64,000 nt of DNA from Poriferisodalis sp022821985 (GTDB taxonomy: Bacteria; Actinomycetota; Acidimicrobiia; Acidimicrobiales; Poriferisodalaceae), in contig NZ_OZ244781.1 in NCBI RefSeq assembly GCF_965219595.1, positions 558,001-622,000 on the forward strand, given 5' to 3'. Each line of letters opens with the position of its first letter. Position 1 is the stretch's first letter. The notes beneath the pieces were generated by a model. That model was not told the origin of the DNA. It was given only the letters and a program-made list of their open reading frames with translations, and did no database searches. The translations under genes were made by a program, and so were the position numbers. Below, piece by piece: positions 27,001 to 28,831 of the stretch.

Positions 27001-27850
27001 GCACCCGGGCCACGATCGCCACGCCCTCGGAGTCGTCGGCGTCGGCCAGCTTCGCGATCTCGTCTCGCGCGCTCTGGTCGAAGTTCAGCGTGACGGTGTC
27101 GCGGTGGTCGCGGGCATCGCCGTTCTGGGTCCGCTCCATGAGCCGCAGCGCATCGCTGTTGATGTTCGCCGTGACGCTCTGGCCCACGGAGGAGATGCGC
27201 CAGGTGGTGCCGGCGGGCTGCTCGTTGACGGTGACCGTCCAGTCGGCGACCGCCGCCGCGTCCGAGCAGGTGGTTCCGCCCACGCAGAGCTGCACGCCGA
27301 ACGTCTCGCTGGTGGTGTCCGCGTCGCGGCTGACCACCTGTTCGGTGACCTGGCGGCCCCGCACCGTGGAGGTGGTGGTGGTGATCGTGCCGGCGGCCAC
27401 CTCGAACTGGATGCGCCCGCTGCGGATGTTGGGGTACACCCGCATGCTGGCGCCGGGCGCCACGGTCTTCTCGCGCCCTCGCTGGTCGCGGGCGGTCACC
27501 TTCATGTCGCTCGTGGTGGCCGTGTAGGGGTCGGCCAGCGGCTTGACCCGCAGGTGGTACTCGTCGGCGTCGGGCAGGTTGGAGATCTCGAAGTAGCGCT
27601 CGGTGCCGTCGTCGATCACCGTGCGGTGCAGGTACGGCACCTTGGAGGTGTCGACGGCGGTCGGCGTCTGAGCCTCGGCCTCGTGCGTGCCGTAGGGCAC
27701 CACCGCGAGCAGCGAGGCCAGCAGCAGCACCGCCAACGCACCCGCTGTATGCCGCCGTGCCGCGCGCCGCCACGGCCGTCTGCCTGGGTTGCGGGTCCGG
27801 TCGGGATCGAACAGCCAAGCAGCGCTGCCCGGCCGGCTGCGGTCGATCAC
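1..27850 (-). CDS. Giant secreted repeat protein (partial, 3' end outside window)
   Basis: One minus-strand frame is free of stops from 28,124 to the left edge, giving at least 9,283 codons from a GTG at 27,850. The translation is sensible throughout. Residues 1-60 carry Arg-rich DNA, a hydrophobic core (AGALAVLLLASLLAVV, about 37-52) and a likely signal-peptidase site before QTPT. The rest is Thr/Val/Asp-rich beta structure: many Calx-beta-like domains (typical ends such as VDDDE or ITDNDAAP), repeated segments with DTDPDTAG motifs, and twelve copies of a ~200-residue module listed separately. No catalytic motif was seen, so a surface adhesin or matrix role is inference. The C-terminus and any anchor lie outside the window. 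A weak GAGAGG lies 10 bases before the GTG. An in-frame ATG at 28,027 would add 59 residues and cannot be excluded. The frame is certain; start and function are not. Confidence 0.92.
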   Translation of the reverse strand, partial: MIDRSRPGSAAWLFDPDRTRNPGRRPWRRAARRHTAGALAVLLLASLLAVVPYGTHEAEAQTPTAVDTSKVPYLHRTVIDDGTERYFEISNLPDADEYHLRVKPLADPYTATTSDMKVTARDQRGREKTVAPGASMRVYPNIRSGRIQFEVAAGTITTTTSTVRGRQVTEQVVSRDADTTSETFGVQLCVGGTTCSDAAAVADWTVTVNEQPAGTTWRISSVGQSVTANINSDALRLMERTQNGDARDHRDTVTLNFDQSARDEIAKLADADDSEGVAIVARVHELVKVKPGPTTEKKSPGQFGQLIDPNRRSIAHGVGSDPVIHHPETSAQYREVARITRPLLRYEDTNGNGRTDAGDEPVYGDIPASVTFQMVAFDNGVDNEGVLTGSFNLVAYVLNGNYKDKSLDTDPTVATGLSLGGGQAIPIKVFGDDEPTEVTLGPAGAADHEATEADPNDTAKFTVTLARPLTAGEQLTVPLRFSGTETQTDSNGNPVTHHLALGENFTLALDGSPQGVAYRDSADGTEGRLTFTGTQTDKSAAEATLIVTALADADRITNRLEVSIPERSDGWLAPGDRFGGTLGGGACAGAGCPGHTVGTTEQRSYNIDLLEASPGITLAGRSGALPAAVRLDENGGSVTYGVRLNTKPLFDVTVTVTSGDTSAARVTTSVSTATTVTDGVALAFTPSNWQTAQDVTVTAQNTSVDEADRTAVITHGADSDHSHYFRLSGPSLAVTAVDDESTTVTLTGGGGAETSPSQVMTEGDPSRADVLTVSLSRPLADGEWVRVPLYLESEANGAVVQTVRGPRIGANVAFPPQYNDFEMTAAETGVTVTHVDRRTPPHTGFRYVELRGPTADNATATVELRTRAGFDDGEAADETFSVELADNLTPTVIDGVPTTPPPASNLGGGVKARADAAATEHWYGITDDDDAGITSAAAGIVPLDWPLLPAGVKPGETFRLIYVTKGATAGTSTEASYYDSFVRNEIIAGATSDGASLTSAVDALKPFASMFRAIVSTGKTDSDGKVTGDFEERGIKLAPEADEITDHKPGHAIDHALFRQQENPDIFAYPADSALREISQGRTHGQIYWVDGDWISVSNANLRGAWANEDKPRYADGTAATVNADGYWTGSSSTGNGWSKPHACLVFVPRNHKSGDGTLTPLPGGGLDGRGLMGQSQPRVGYLDKAGADYNPLGPRDTVNGAPNANGNADPTGHCVGARATEKLPLYALSGLFTVEDGVSVDSAAAAEGGKLTFTVTLPTAAPSGGITVPYWFSNGRSVVGDPTPAIATGSSDGTGADYANATGSLKIAQGDTTGAITVATTQDSVYESTQYFTVTLGTPTGTDAPSLNPDKSSAVGAITDDDDLPTVRFEQVSASIQEGDAGEVAVVAEYPNSGSTLLPISVGYRTEDLNAKAGEHYIAAEGVLRFAPGVTRQLIRIQSIKDGIPTPGSTSARIQLEQPDNAAIASLSTAIVVFIGSVEASAGFGLAGPQSLSGSGIEVTEGESVTLTMNLSDALAEDVTIPVRVKSGSTTAAGGDYTLTASDGTALSKTQEFSFTIPAGQLSSEFTFAAVADGVAEAFETVALEIVAHEGSDAFIKGIGRGGVRRGAGNLPETLTVDIVDRGVPIHEVPADWALLPAGLNPGDRFRLLMSTSTTTDATPGGAFYYYNHVINALRGPTAHSDIRAHAGQFRAVVAVNESGFGNVRANTRTRQSDPSVPIYWLGGSGATHKVADDTDDFYDGTWDSEAATDESGAAKTLSTASQKAHWTGIPFGSGASAGYRLGARGAGKDNVAYGALGDSTVGPLTGKRGPGTAEYSIYGLSPVYTVASPVKMSVERTPAGPGTLTEGTAATATFTITASQNADNVTVNYTVSAAGDLHDPSDTDLGAHTHTFTGGATTHQVQIALASDTDDEADGSLSLTLEPGPGYNVDGDKPAAAFTLVDDDTTVVRLAAPVGAFREQAAGGGVIVDVELGRPLASGESLAVPLVITTSTGAPLSGGARLWKLTATGRGTSLTNADTATPLLAFSGPSAATARLRFAPRTGTGDADTADEQVKLAFGDFSDPGSGFSTDLQGGAAAYTDGDDSSDTAGEAAEFTLGDDDGGAAPIAVRWFDAGGIVPLPAQAAVAEGTRRGVVVRLAGGHVGPVSIPLDVVPGTAATADFGLPATVEVPFGESEARFEFVARADADPTEPDETVSVTLCSAATCPQGYSAGVTAPTTTFTITQPSQLLVKVTGGGSIDGTAASGSHASVSVGVELSRRLDAGEVLEVPLVLATGTGTALSGRSDRDFFITASGTGVSLAGAFTASPVLRFAGHATAQVQTAQLAFSSTGRDAGAQAVDGSGGGDGDAAHETVTVALGDLADTSLATTAGLNQAPFSDGDPATVDPVRTRVLIVDDEAPAAADVGVLIYKPDSDTPLAHASAAEGMPVALRVVLADGATGPALITFAVNSGGANTATQGTDYTLPEPVFIPYGHTQATVEIPTVADSDFEANEVATIEVCPEATCSPGFGSAGVVLLIVDAGLRVNLEGRYGGGVIAEHASAGVRAVELAVTLDKANSSHTLAAGQRVDVPLVIAQHGGSAGEFTAADIAVSLKPGNGLNTGVTLVNAGTLTPKVRFSGAGAGSATLLITAADDGADEALEQFSVAFGADGLFRAAPAADFPGGVGAGAASHEGGIRNMSPAPVSVAVISSEDTPTVSVASSAALVAEGDAAGFDVSADKAAGVGLPVTLAVSQTGGYAAASDVGAKTAVIADGATAAAFSVATQDDGAENPAGSVTVTVGDGPYLIDSAASDASVAVQPAHLAQVRVNLSQLGDDGSGNVLEGDPSAAGFKTIAVSLGRPLVGNEKVTVPLSFSGAAAGTHYTLALRPLRQAGVRLLTGAPHSAQNPALEFTAGSSGAILRLTPVDDERRHAANVFVDFGAGSLAPSTENIPGGVAVPDHETQIEFSIIDDDSGPFVVPADWPLLPSGLNAGDGFRLLFVTSGVHPAIPSDIAGYDTFVRDQVEANGHPSIVPYVNAVKVFAGTKQSPTSAAGTAARSHNGMWVGRWRDGSTAAGDPGIPTYWLGGVKAADNYFDLCDGTAFDNPFVPDDPNTAGTDERFNPVRSEDGEVLDKGIVWLGSHNCAPHAQALGQSQVAAGKAAQDDGPSLSRLLVAPRGNAYHFYAMSPVFQVADTAPVSVTVAASGGDAGGNVVEGAGDTTGYKTVTVTLGRRLVTGETVTVPLTVTGGTAGENFTFALEPNTQHGVQLFTGGSHSAQNPAVRFSGSGGAPASATLRFTPIDDARRTMPSYTIAVGAGARAPSHTNIAAGLAAATGGPFAFTAVDDETGPFTVPADWPLLPSGVAAGDTFRLVFVTSQTRDAVPDDIAVYDDFVQGVVSGNGHAAIKPYAGAVKVVGGTKTAQGGAGVTAREHLGMYTEPSGPWSDGSTKHTDPGIPVYWLGGDDKVADNYVDFCDGSWDVRWTSGRNPLKQEDGARSTATHIRTGTNRCDPEPHSLVGETPVVGAGARAGGPLWDGDSALYNHSISYPFYAMSPVFLVEGAPVRVTLSAGDGTADGVVEAAGDSTGYKTVTVELGRSLLAGETATVPLSVQGATVTDDFTFALEPSAQAGVKLLTANPHSAQNPAVQLTGGARRATLRFTPVDNNDRTQPYIVIGYGTGARAPAAVNIAAGLAPRGDVAFVMHDDEVGPFVVPANWALKPASGVQNLDDFRLMFRTSAQRDATSRDIADYDDFVRRSIVQGGHAAVKPYAGAFKAFASTRSDTGATGTSARVHNEMTSEHTGHNPAYVDGSGTDADKSGTPTYWLNGDLLANNYRDLCDNAWTGSGTGVRDGFDRADPRSEDGTPNVPPGNITARLYEPWTGSGNYCEAFNRPLGGATVSRGGYGGGRLLHVDPRPNTQQRPLLGYSPVFHVSQSQALQVSITAAGGNSDGDVVEGADGASGYKTLTVALSRALSANEAITVPFKVTGGTAGADHLVALNPAGQKGVELLTSGSYSAQNPAVRFTEGAFVATVRFTHVDNDSRGTPYVAIAMQTLVHNIPNGVAAPTGQKQGFAIIDDEADPFVVPNGWPLIPVGLDPGDKFRLLFITSETGTAQARGVAHYNAIVRSVAARKGHAAVKPYAGAFTVFASVRNEAGNGNVHARDIADMRNGNAWADGSTSSNLNGIPIYWLGGKKVADGYLDFCDDSWDGGHSERQVSMKNEAGNQTGPNFIWSGTRDHATAVGQQCTAHVSGASHQTLGGGNYVTAAPGRHQSEPPLQGGAPVRSSTYPYFAMSPVFEVGEAADIEVPSDWALIPSGLSAGDQFRLLFATSTTGQATAQSVSHYNTVIQDLVAGNGHSAVKPYADAFRIFASVYDAGAGANVDARDITGLWDGSKWADGSTSASSDGIPIYWLGGSGSNHKVADNYIDFCDDSWDTNWSTTSNPLRHENGQPVGSRALVWTGTQTNQSDNAKRCVSHLDFVLGGVSSDETVTVARLANAAQGNGRLFIARRSRTHNYPYYGLSGVFTVGPKPGAISASGGDSDGNIREGSNGADGYRTITVPAGRELTGSQTFTVPLEVLGATADVDYTLRLHPATQPGVRLLTAGAYTAQNPAVVMSAGASAATLRLTAVDNDDRTQPYVQIGVKGAPSFWDGTSLKLLGRINAKIGTVIVDDETGDIEVPADWPLKPSAVTNGNDFRLFYMTTDLTDARNDDIAYYDDFVRRAAVSDGHAALLPYLGFFKAFASTVPSGSDTDATVHNAMGTSPGWTDSSTSATSAGTPIYWNNGAKVADNYFDFCDGDKWDNTGQTGAGPSDVRGSTNHYRNEAGTPNGGGDVWTGTQSDCTRFNSVSGFIWALGDGGRAIADHAFGQGGSTCGDNRGKPGRALDCGLKGVGGRYHMYAMSPVFKAASGKQPVRITVVASDGDADGNVVEGANPLAASGRKTITLEFDPPLGSGPAFHISMDIVVDGVDADDYTLKLRSAPRAGLTPTYHTNANERLKSLEILANTSVSSLELRFEPADNDERSQPYVVISVDNVRQTPSDRSSEVNGSAAFAVIDDETGPVAVPPDWPLKPSDLALGDDFRLFLRTTATRDAASGDIADYDAFVRRTIAANGHAAVKPYAGFFKVFGGTRHRDGATGTSARVHNEMASAHTGPLHSGPWTDGSSQSTVGSTAVGTPIYWLNGHRLANNYYDMCDLNWSRVHSGATTGWAVDDPRSEDGTRNVPDPAPTTESGKQPYGAWTGSGNRCEAYQNPLGGNTVSAGRPWGDLAFSLLHQSRPEANSQQRPLYGMSPVFVTYKPVKVTIGASGGNNDGDVVEGDGGNAGRKVVTITLDRKLTGAETVTVPLSVHGATVGDDFAFGLAPGAAGVTLLTSGVHSPQNPAVRFAVGAHLATLHFVPVDNDWASLPYVVIDPGVGARAPSSSDVNGGLDLSGVKLVEFSIVDDETWDGVVPDGWSLTPGDLAAGDDFRLFLRTTATGDAASGDIADYDAFVRRTIARGGHAAVKPYAGLFKVFGGTRDKDESTGTSARVHNGLHTVHNGHPSGGYTDGSAIATNGSTSQGTPVYWLGGVRLANNYADLCDRNWQGGGGATTGWGPNGLGIRNEDGASNYPQTSPSSYQPYEAWTGSGNGCEAFDFPLGAASVSRATADGTLAQNHLHATGADSTQQRPFYAMSPLLKLHADPEITAAVKGAASVEESASAIFTLTADPVPSKDLDITYAVSQTGAFVASGGIGASKTATIAAGAASVDVTVTLDSDSTDEPDGSVTLTLSSGTGYTLGAAAAATAAVTDNDPLAIALSTPSPSSILEGETAVFTVRLGRAITATETVVVPLTRTGTGLHSSDSSLACSGRGVACTGLGSARATLTFTGDGSGGVRTAAITASALADTVHGEPPETVILRLSPETGPYKTTGSGGGFSRDTSVKALVITSVGARASFASTAHTAGEAAGDRQATVTVNLDRAWPTDRTIAYQVGGTATSGDDFAPLSGSVTVKADDTSADIAVRVRDDTDVDPAETIVLRLIDGAGYDLAASYTEATVTIADDGDSAGDVRIAMWAPAGDVAESGGTAATTKDISIGLGRTLTGTETVTVPLTVSGADQGADFTFKLEPPSQTGVELLTDAPHSAQNPAVRFGAGARRAVLRFAALNNSARTQPYVVIAYGSGARAPSVSSGISIVGRSGSPVEFAIADDESGLVKVPANWPLVPSGLSQGDSFRLLYMTTDTTDARNDDIAYYDDFVRRAAVDDGHKALLPYLGFFKAFASTGSGGSNTVARRHSGLWDGSKWTDGSTTATDSGTPVYWNNGAILADNYFDFCDGDGWDNTGQAGQDPAQTNHYRNEAGTANTGGHVWTGTTHRCQKSSAFPLGAPNQNISIVFDRGYGNSGSTCKRNIDCGLEPRGNRYHMYAMSPVFEVTADTRTVVEFGSDNNLHNEQHAANPKNAEVTFSPAPSDTLTIAYRVEPVGNPPATSGHDYQAFSGALTVPGGTTSANIVIRILDDILDEPDEKFRLVLVGDDDYLVGAKSSHTFTIRDNDDPPTGIALSTSAATVAEDAGATKVTVTATVTGGTRYAADQTVTVSVAPTGTDGLVDLAAVGDFDITIPAGEESATADFTLTPVDDKFASGTETLTVSGVAAPSSATVASAEITVTDDDAAPTGITLSVHPAAVDEDAGATKVTVTAAVDGTSRFGADQTVTVSVAGSGEDGVVGFAAVSDFDITIPAGNDEASASFTLTPTDNEVFDSDETVSVSGVLSGDSTFTVKSAEVRIVNDETPVTVSWTTADDEALPGTQSVAEGHSYSFKVRLGAPAAEAVSIPLGVSAVTATPRVGKALAPSAGADPDFGLPTEVSFAVGEQEKLVTFEALADTARENNELLTVTLCPADGCPSGYTSGQSPPTIHFIVAENSLATDPAVSGPELLEGGPADTYTIRLWADPQVDVTVTVTEATDIDGDGVQVPAVAEDPFFAYDTDPDTAGDQNTLTFTAGGDGSGSGDSNGNWAVPQTVTVRALYDGDTDDNVGGGGRGVKNSLYHCPSAASGPYAWDKNEDLNGRNCDHIYDIPVIDAGPGLAVSPAEVTAMPSGGTADYSVHLTSAPDSGETVEITPTSAAAGIATVPATALSFNAGNWNVPQQVTVTGANAGATSVSHTITSSDAEDYTAGTVGLAPVKVVVADERVAASFAAAAYRGGEASGARTVAVTVDVDAAPSADLVVRYRVTGGTATSGADYAAPAGTVTVPAGDTSASFDVAITDDNVDDDAETITIALSAADAYQIGSIAETAITITDNDAAPTGVTLTASPDTVAEGDGATIVTVTAAVDGATRFAAFQTVTVTVAGSGKKDTVGFTPVESFDITIAAEADTGEASFLLTPAANALDDEDETITVSGTLVGKTVTAETIALTDDDLPAVAATVTASGGSVAEGAGDGTEHVTVTVALSRALATGETITLPLAVSGATVGADFTFGLHPATQAGVTLATSGSHSAQNPAVQLAQGATEATLRLTAVDNNARSQPAVAITPGKIAWAGIASGVTSAGGPFVVVIEDDETGPLVVTTASGLIPSGVGAGEQFRLLFVSSDERDATASDIAVYDAWIQGLVAAGGRSSIQPYGGLFGAVGSTASTDAGTHIGIGIHPNAADGSRADGDAGIAVYWNGGDKLADNYTHFFQRSGWASYDIHSEAGTARGSDAAQIYTGTHINGAKSNLGASGGPLGAGADIRTGSITSTNKGWLAGGDVEADPASTHPMYGISPVLLADGYQAKLTVDGGLLDDVAEGSTATVTATVNTPARTQISLPVRLKSGSAASAADITLSGGGTVVIAEGATSGSITFTAVDDDLDEPQLENAALEFGALPAGVVDATSGRQVLARIVDDDTAGLAFVPAAAELTLLEGEQATYTVALTSQPTAPVTVTITGQAGTDLTVDTDTSTDGSQTMLTFPVADWDKPQTVTLDAEADNDNDADTITLTHAASGGGYASVSEDVTVTVSETGVKVSERAQAVSEASGDLFYEVVLGTQPTHDVTVTVTSSDPDSVKISEPGGAKGSVVTLTFTGGGSGNWATPQRVQYNVVDDDLLNSGGSRTAAITHASASDDDDYDAIDIADLVLTLLDDDEAGFVFSPANPAAVQLDEGSTATYTVALSAKPTAEVTVTVSPVGVDRKKLSIDTDAGEPGSQDTLTFAPADWDKPQTVTVSTEHDADTDNHRSAYTLHAATGGGYDIDVNQSTYRKQIFVDDDEVLVEVAEGRGGYVIREGDSLTLTLRLAHGDQGPAEIPIEVNELNTEGSDDFTVPKLVTIPAGKSSATFTIEAFLDDLGFSVESNERFDLTVCPKPACAAPYQSSSTGPTPWQTSVIIRDATYVVKDVTGLTDDDTSGKSIAEGAGGSYTLALDGDPTADATVTVRVLHGDMVAQADIHDVDGTTATDAVLVDTDPDTAGFQDTLTFTAGGDGSGSGDSNGNWAVPRTVHLYPQYDSDASAKNAYTVGHHVDAASGGYKDRATPEATFVLRVPDAGNAVVISPAALTVGVNGTADYTVSLASDPGGTVVVTPSAGAGVITFAPATLEFDSDNWRTPQAVTVTGAGTGGQPSATATINHRTSTGTTAYPASSQADQHTAVSVTVSSPVVQFASASYSATEASASRTVNAVLGVAPAPTSDITVRYTDSGGTAASGADYTALAGTVTVKAGATSASIAVAVTDDNLTELPETVKLTLEPGSGYIVGATAATEVTVADDDPGLVFRRADDSTPLVPTPLSVPEGDPGVWQARLSERPSGDVTVTLSGYSTSDLSLVPNFHPSNSFIRTPATWDSWIRYGVVAAHDADHEDDRETIVHTLNGGGYTNKRQELPVVIVDDEVLVTLLAPDAGNPGTYAEPSGFLRVDEGQTVALKLRLADGETGPATIALGVKPGGTATRGADYTLPATVTIPSGAQEAGFNFEALAGDGDTGLEFFTLVVCPKPGCSAPYISGPTPREFRMFIVDGSHVIADRSSLADDDDNAAHRSIAEGGSGSYTVKLARKPDAGVPVTLTVRVLDGASAPQGDIHDPDGVAASALVLVDTDLDTAGYQDTLTFTDADHSTPRTVWLFPQYDGDATTKHSYTVGHHTEAASGIYDGLDTADATFVLTVPDAGHAVVVSRSEVAVGPGDTVEYYVRLASDPGGTVVIDLASDTADSATVSPTQITFDSSNWMTPMKVTVTGAETGTATVEHQITTPTTAYPSALEAPQVAVEVAESAPPAPDGQAVSASGVVLHRTSITEGQSRVFEISNLPSRPEYYLHASVAGLFSAEAADFEAGTADSSGRLRGRAPERR
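98..200 (-). repeat. FEISNLP segment of the giant protein, copy B
   Basis: Reads LHRTSITEGQSRVFEISNLP near the left edge, about 9,200 residues after copy A. Its return suggests either a closing cap or the start of another round of the N-terminal architecture outside the window. Confidence 0.72.
2539..2635 (-). repeat. Near-identical internal repeat, copy 1 (pairs with 6897-6992)
   Basis: Encodes the DTDPDTAG ... LTFTAGGDGSGSGDSNGNWA segment. By eye most bases match the copy at 6,897-6,992. That is much closer than the protein-level similarity of the surrounding domains, suggesting recent internal duplication or gene conversion. Confidence 0.7.
4652..5242 (-). repeat. Giant protein module copy 12, divergent (residues ~7537-7733)
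   Basis: The DW pair is lost (ASGLIPSGVGAGEQFRLLF), but VYWNGGDKLADNYTHFF and MYGISPVL are kept. No cysteine is present. It stands 4 kb from copy 11 and is the most diverged copy visible. Confidence 0.8.
6897..6992 (-). repeat. Near-identical internal repeat, copy 2 (pairs with 2539-2635)
   Basis: Second copy of the GDGSGSGDSNGNWAVP-coding segment in the giant gene, about 4.36 kb from the first copy. Confidence 0.7.
8657..9289 (-). repeat. Giant protein module copy 11 (residues ~6188-6398)
   Basis: Opens NWPLVPSGLSQGDSFRLLY, contains YWNNGAILADNYFDFCDG, and ends MYAMSPVF. It has four cysteines (DFC, RC, STC, IDC) in the same places as copy 8. Confidence 0.87.
10856..11527 (-). repeat. Giant protein module copy 10 (residues ~5442-5665)
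   Basis: Opens GWSLTPGDLAAGDDFRLFL, contains YWLGGVRLANNYADLCDRN and GNGCEAF, and ends FYAMSPLL. The next copy is 2.2 kb away, so one module position is missing or replaced by extra Calx-beta-like domains. Confidence 0.87.
12005..12688 (-). repeat. Giant protein module copy 9 (residues ~5055-5282)
   Basis: Opens DWPLKPSDLALGDDFRLFL, contains YWLNGHRLANNYYDMCDLN and GNRCEAY, and ends LYGMSPVF. Sister of copy 10; both share DYDAFVRRTIA and PYAGxFKVFGGTR. Confidence 0.87.
13175..13846 (-). repeat. Giant protein module copy 8 (residues ~4669-4892)
   Basis: Opens DWPLKPSAVTNGNDFRLFY, contains YWNNGAKVADNYFDFCDG, and ends MYAMSPVF. It has four cysteines. At DNA level it is a close sister of copy 11: about nine in ten bases agree by eye over the first 150 bases of the segment. 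Confidence 0.87.
14318..14968 (-). repeat. Giant protein module copy 7 (residues ~4295-4511)
   Basis: Opens DWALIPSGLSAGDQFRLLF, contains YWLGGSGNHKVADNYIDFCD and KRCVSH, and ends YYGLSGVF. Directly abuts copy 6. Confidence 0.87.
15005..15637 (-). repeat. Giant protein module copy 6 (residues ~4072-4282)
   Basis: Opens GWPLIPVGLDPGDKFRLLF, contains YWLGGKKVADGYLDFCDD and QQCTAH, and ends YFAMSPVF. It is followed after only 36 bases by copy 7, so the usual intervening beta domain is missing here. Confidence 0.87.
16109..16756 (-). repeat. Giant protein module copy 5 (residues ~3699-3914)
   Basis: Opens NWALKPASGVQNLDDFRLM (Asn in place of the first Asp), contains YWLNGDLLANNYRDLCDN and GNYCEAF, and ends LLGYSPVF. 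Confidence 0.87.
17231..17836 (-). repeat. Giant protein module copy 4 (residues ~3339-3540)
   Basis: Opens DWPLLPSGVAAGDTFRLVF, contains YWLGGDDKVADNYVDFCDG and TNRCDPE, and ends FYAMSPVF. The Cys pair is conserved. Confidence 0.87.
18332..18958 (-). repeat. Giant protein module copy 3 (residues ~2965-3173)
   Basis: Opens DWPLLPSGLNAGDGFRLLF, contains YWLGG, DLCDG and SHNCAPH, and ends FYAMSPVF. It begins the regular series in which module plus beta domain repeats about every 1.1 kb. Confidence 0.87.
22373..22954 (-). repeat. Giant protein module copy 2 (residues ~1633-1826)
   Basis: Opens DWALLPAGLNPGDRFRLL, contains PIYWLGGSG, DFYDGTWD and WTGIPFG, and ends IYGLSPVY. The cysteine pair of copies 3-11 is absent: Tyr replaces Cys in DFYDG. 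Confidence 0.85.
24152..25021 (-). repeat. Giant protein module copy 1 (residues ~944-1233)
   Basis: First and longest copy (290 residues). It opens DWPLLPAGVKPGETFRL, contains IYWVDGDW and WTGSS, and ends LYALSGLF. Two cysteines (HACLVF and HCVG) sit in positions unlike those of the later copies. A Calx-beta-like domain follows. Confidence 0.8.
27545..27650 (-). repeat. N-terminal FEISNLP segment of the giant protein, copy A
   Basis: Just after the signal peptide the protein reads LHRTVIDDGTERYFEISNLP. A closely related segment recurs at 98-200. The two DNA copies share 21 identical bases across the FEISNLP codons and remain similar on both sides. Confidence 0.75.
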
Positions 27851-28192
27851 AGCGGCCGAACCTCTCGCCGAACCCGTCGAGCCAAGCAGCGTTGCAAGCC
27901 TGACCGAAGCAGCCAGCACGAGGCGAGCGCCTAGCCGACGCGCGCGCCGCAAGGACCCCCCCCGCAAATGGGGCAGATCAGCGCCAAGCACCACCGTCAC
28001 GACACCCGAACGCCGCTCGGCTGTCATATCGGAACGGTCATCCGCCGGCGGCACCGAAGACTGCAGCGCGGCACCGCGCAAAGCGAAGCGCTCCGAACTC
28101 GGGCTGACCGGTCGCAGGCGGGGTCACAAGCAGAGCAAGATACCAAGCCTCTTGCCCAGCGTGAGCCCTTTCGTTCGTGCCGCGCGCTCATG

Positions 28193-28210
28193 TTCGGAAG
28201 TCCTTCCGAA
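28193..28210. promoter_or_regulatory. 18-bp palindrome between giant gene and 28.3-kb operon
   Basis: TTCGGAAGTCCTTCCGAA is a perfect 8-bp inverted repeat around TC. It lies in the 489-bp gap (27,851-28,339) between divergent genes, which otherwise shows no coding sequence. An operator for either side is plausible. It contains the same TTCGGAA core as the boxes near 33.1 kb. Confidence 0.45.
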
Positions 28211-28225
28211 TCTCAATGAAAATGC

Positions 28226-28256
28226 TTGGCATTGTGTGACGCGGTGCTCCTACGGT
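28226..28256 (+). promoter_or_regulatory. Possible promoter of the 28.3-kb operon
   Basis: TTGGCA and TACGGT are separated by 19 bases, about 80 bases before the start at 28,340. The spacing is long and the call is weak; it is offered because no better candidate was seen in this gap. Confidence 0.25.
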
Positions 28257-28339
28257 GCTGCGAGACCAACCGCAACCGGGCCAGCGGCAGCACCTTGGCC
28301 GACGACGGGCGGTGCCGCGTTCAGACCCCGGGAGACCAG

Positions 28340-28825
28340 ATGAGTACCCTTCGCACCATGGAGGCCGACAGCAGCATTTCCGAGGCCGAAAACAGCCCTG
28401 ACGCCACGCCGCAGCAACAGACCCCAACGCCGCAACACGCCGTGCAACCGCCGGGCGAGCAGGCTGCACAGACCCGCCGACGGCGTGTGCCGTCGTGGCT
28501 GGAACGCAACGGCATCGCAGCCGCCGTCATCACCAGCTTCGCCACCCTGCTCGTCTACGGTTTCATGTCGCTCAGCAACCAGATCGACACCCTCGGCGAC
28601 AGAATCGACCGCGTCGAAGACAACCTCAACCAGCGCATCGACCGCGTCGAAGGCAACCTCAACGAGCGAATCGACCAGATCGACCAGCGGTTCATCCAAA
28701 TCGAGCGGCGCTTCGCTCAGATCGACCAGCAGTTGACGGATATCAACACGATTCTGTTCGACCACACCGGCCGGCTGTCACGCATCGAGACCACTCTCGA
28801 ACTGGGCTCCAACACCACCCCGTAG
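28340..28825 (+). CDS. Small membrane-anchored coiled-coil protein
   Basis: 161 residues with the ATG placed by GGGAGACCAG just upstream; longer in-frame starts lack support. Residues ~1-55 are polar and Gln/Pro-rich. One hydrophobic segment follows (GIAAAVITSFATLLVYGFM). The C-terminal half is a regular heptad region of repeated RIDRVEDNLNQ, RIDQIDQRF and IERRFAQIDQQL units, typical of a coiled coil. I do not recognise a family; the plan resembles small membrane-tethered oligomerising proteins. It ends 6 bases before the Suc_Fer-like gene and probably leads that operon. Function unknown. Confidence 0.75.
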   Translation: MSTLRTMEADSSISEAENSPDATPQQQTPTPQHAVQPPGEQAAQTRRRRVPSWLERNGIAAAVITSFATLLVYGFMSLSNQIDTLGDRIDRVEDNLNQRIDRVEGNLNERIDQIDQRFIQIERRFAQIDQQLTDINTILFDHTGRLSRIETTLELGSNTTP

Positions 28826-28831
28826 ACGCAG

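Noticed and set aside
25218..27818. 866-residue minus-strand frame near the start of the giant gene
   Set aside because: It is an Arg/His-rich alternative frame of the same DNA. The frame one base away reads as signal peptide plus beta domains.
101..27934. Long plus-strand open frames opposite the giant gene (for example 4,010-6,580, 11,264-14,950, 15,083-16,720, 25,682-27,934)
   Set aside because: Their products are Gly/Arg/Val/His-rich with no family motifs. They are antisense shadows created by the GC-rich codon bias of the minus-strand gene.
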